Assembly (NCBI GenBank): GCA_963740255.1
Contig: CAVUDO010000002.1
Span: 1-64,000 of the forward strand
DNA length: 64,000 nt
Origin: CAVUDO01 sp963740255
Lineage (GTDB): Bacteria > Actinomycetota > Actinomycetes > Mycobacteriales > Cryptosporangiaceae
Direction of reading: 5' to 3'
Shown: one piece after another, positions 62,889 to 64,000 of the stretch
Layout: every line of letters begins with the position of its first letter
How positions within the stretch are numbered: position 1 is the stretch's first letter
Program-made: the position numbers and the translations under genes
Notes under the pieces: generated by a model
What the model was told of the DNA's origin: nothing
Database searches by the model: none
What the model saw: the letters and a program-made list of their open reading frames with translations, nothing else

Positions 62889-63617
62889 CTATACCGGAGG
62901 ATTCGGCGGTTCGCCCAGCGCGCGAAGGTGTCCGGCCAGCGCCTCGGTCAGGCTCGCCAGAATGGCCTTGCCCTTCTCGGCAGTGCCAAGCGACGGTCGA
63001 CCAATCACGCCGCTGGTGGTGTATCCCGCCATACCGAGCGTCAGCAGGTACGGCCGTAGTGTCGCTTCCCAGTCCGAAGAGTCGAAGCCGGCCCGAACGG
63101 CGTCCGGAGTGGCATGCAGGAGGATCGAGGTTTCCAGCTCGCCGGCGTGCATGTCCTCGTGGGCGCTCGTGATGCAGCCACTTGCCTGACGCGCGTGCTT
63201 CCAGTCGTAGGTCGCGGGGAACAGTGCCACTGTCGGTCCGTTGACGTTCGCCTCCTGGACGACGTTGGCCAAGACGTAGTTGCCACCGTGGCCGTTGACG
63301 ATGACGAGCTTCTTGACTCCGGAACGCCGAAGGGACCCACGGATGTCGTTGACGATGGCGTAGAGCGTGGCTGCGGAGATGCTCACCGTGCCGAGCCAGC
63401 CCGCATGCTCGTGGGAACAGGAGATCGTGACCGGCGGGAGTAGCAGCAGCTCGTATGCGGTGGCGACTTCGCGGGCGATGACAGACGCGACCAGGGTGTC
63501 CGTCGCAAGCGGCAAGTAGTCGCCGTGCTGCTCGAAGCTTCCAATGGGCAGGACCGCCACCTTCGCTTGGCGCTCGACCTCGTCTCGGGATGTTGCCGTG
63601 GTCAGCAGCTCGCTCAC
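62889..63617 (-). CDS. Creatininase-family amidohydrolase
   Basis: A 242-residue enzyme of the creatininase fold. PIGSFEQHGDYLPLATD (Glu, His, Asp metal ligands), CSHEHAGWLGTVSI, VIVNGHGGNYVL and HAGELETSILL (Glu ligand) are the conserved motifs; length is normal. Substrates in the family include creatinine, formamidopyrimidine and MftA-type peptides; none is implied here. GAGGGGCGAGG precedes GTG 63617, which begins 14 bp after the TPR-protein stop, so the two are an operon. It lies in lower-GC DNA right of the tRNA fragment. Confidence 0.9.
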   Translation of the reverse strand: MSELLTTATSRDEVERQAKVAVLPIGSFEQHGDYLPLATDTLVASVIAREVATAYELLLLPPVTISCSHEHAGWLGTVSISAATLYAIVNDIRGSLRRSGVKKLVIVNGHGGNYVLANVVQEANVNGPTVALFPATYDWKHARQASGCITSAHEDMHAGELETSILLHATPDAVRAGFDSSDWEATLRPYLLTLGMAGYTTSGVIGRPSLGTAEKGKAILASLTEALAGHLRALGEPPNPPV

Positions 63618-63630
63618 CCTCGCCCCTCTC

Positions 63631-64000
63631 TCACGCTGCAACAATCGTAAGGCTAGTGACAGCCTGAGACAGTCCCCGGACCAAGTCGTGGCGTTTCCAC
63701 GGTTGCAAGCCACGCCGGAGGCGATGAAGCTCACGCGTCGTTCGTGCTGACCCCGTCACCCGAGCAACCTGAACCGCTTCTTCACCGATGGCGCAGGCTC
63801 TCGCCACCTCGCCACTCGCAGCACACGCGCTCGCCAGGCGAGCAAGGCTCAGGCCGCGATCACGACGCAGCGCCGCCGGCCATTCTGAAAGACTCTTCTG
63901 AAACACAGACAACGCCTGCTCCGGATGGTTGAGCTGTGTCCAGCACGCCGCTGCCTCCATTTCCAAATACTGCTCCGTGCAATACGACGCCAACTGCGAG
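63631..64000 (-). CDS. C-terminal part of TPR-containing regulator, 5' end outside window
   Basis: A helical repeat region (YLEMEAAACWTQLNHPEQALSVFQKSL, RGLSLARLASACAASGEVARACAIGEEAVQVA, TRELHRLRRGLQPWKRHDLVRGL) as found at the C-terminus of actinobacterial XRE-family/TPR regulators. The N-terminal HTH is outside the window, so the regulator call is by analogy with homologous loci where an XRE-TPR gene precedes a creatininase-family gene. ATG 63993 is internal, not the start; translation runs through the window edge. Confidence 0.65.
   Translation of the reverse strand, partial: SQLASYCTEQYLEMEAAACWTQLNHPEQALSVFQKSLSEWPAALRRDRGLSLARLASACAASGEVARACAIGEEAVQVARVTGSARTTRELHRLRRGLQPWKRHDLVRGLSQAVTSLTIVAA

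Larger units (their letters stand above)
62074..64000. mobile_element. End of an integrated element (genomic island/ICE-type), continues beyond window
   Basis: Bounded on the left by the tRNA-Lys fragment. To its right G+C falls visibly, short direct repeats occur near the site, and the only genes are a TPR regulator and creatininase-family pair. Because the tRNA strand is minus, the truncated 3' copy marks the end distal to the intact tRNA, so the element must extend to the right. No integrase is in the visible part; it is expected near the other end. Confidence 0.5.

Overview
The window is chromosomal DNA from a high-GC Gram-positive bacterium (Actinomycetota). Base composition is about 70% G+C, third codon positions are almost always G or C, and GTG/TTG starts, 4-bp ATGA/GTGA overlaps and apparent leaderless starts are common. 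The gene families also fit: an F420-type luciferase-like oxidoreductase, an ECF42-type sigma factor with its DGPF partner, a CopD-CtaG fusion, a CopC protein with a C-terminal membrane anchor, and a c-di-AMP riboswitch ahead of a secreted coiled-coil protein. A soil or plant-associated lineage near Frankiales/Cryptosporangiales is a guess only.

Layout. 1-9.7 kb: a partner-switching/stress-signalling block with a multi-HAMP hybrid histidine kinase (several frame breaks), two SpoIIE-type phosphatases, an RsbW-like ATPase with an unnamed sensor region, and a STAS anti-anti-sigma protein. 9.7-17 kb: a 14-TM drug transporter, a thermolysin-like peptidase, a riboswitch-controlled secreted protein and an OmpR-type two-component pair. 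17-31 kb: molybdate transporter modBC, a broken amino-acid permease, GPP34 protein, copper amine oxidase, VOC protein, secreted GDSL hydrolase, MmcQ/YjbR protein, hemerythrin, a Drr-type ABC exporter, and a cation-diffusion-facilitator gene with a palindromic operator overlapping its promoter. 31-41 kb: CopC and CopD-CtaG copper genes, then envelope glycoconjugate genes (two glycosyltransferases, a methyltransferase, a flippase-like protein and a YfhO-type protein).

41-52 kb: a glutamate-cysteine-ligase-like enzyme, a frame-broken GNAT, a two-gene unit with a Cas4/AddB-like Fe-S protein whose nuclease motif looks degenerate, then the cobalamin genes cobS, cobT and an MBL-cobU fusion (coupled by 4-bp overlaps), a pirin, and cobQ. 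52-62 kb: DUF6766, patatin, acyltransferase and PsiE-like membrane genes, an amidohydrolase coupled to a DUF59 protein with a divergent TetR regulator, the DGPF/ECF42 pair, a Tat-exported PhoX-like protein and a LysE exporter.

From about 62.07 kb the character changes. A 37-bp copy of the 3' end of a tRNA (best read as tRNA-Lys) with no 5' half is followed by short direct repeats, several hundred bases without a convincing gene, and a TPR-regulator/creatininase-family pair of lower G+C. This is best explained as one end of an integrated element that continues past the right edge.

Caution: three loci (the kinase, the amino-acid permease and the GNAT) carry single-base-type insertions and deletions while the surrounding genes are intact. 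Either the sequence has local errors or these genes are decaying; the sequence alone does not decide.
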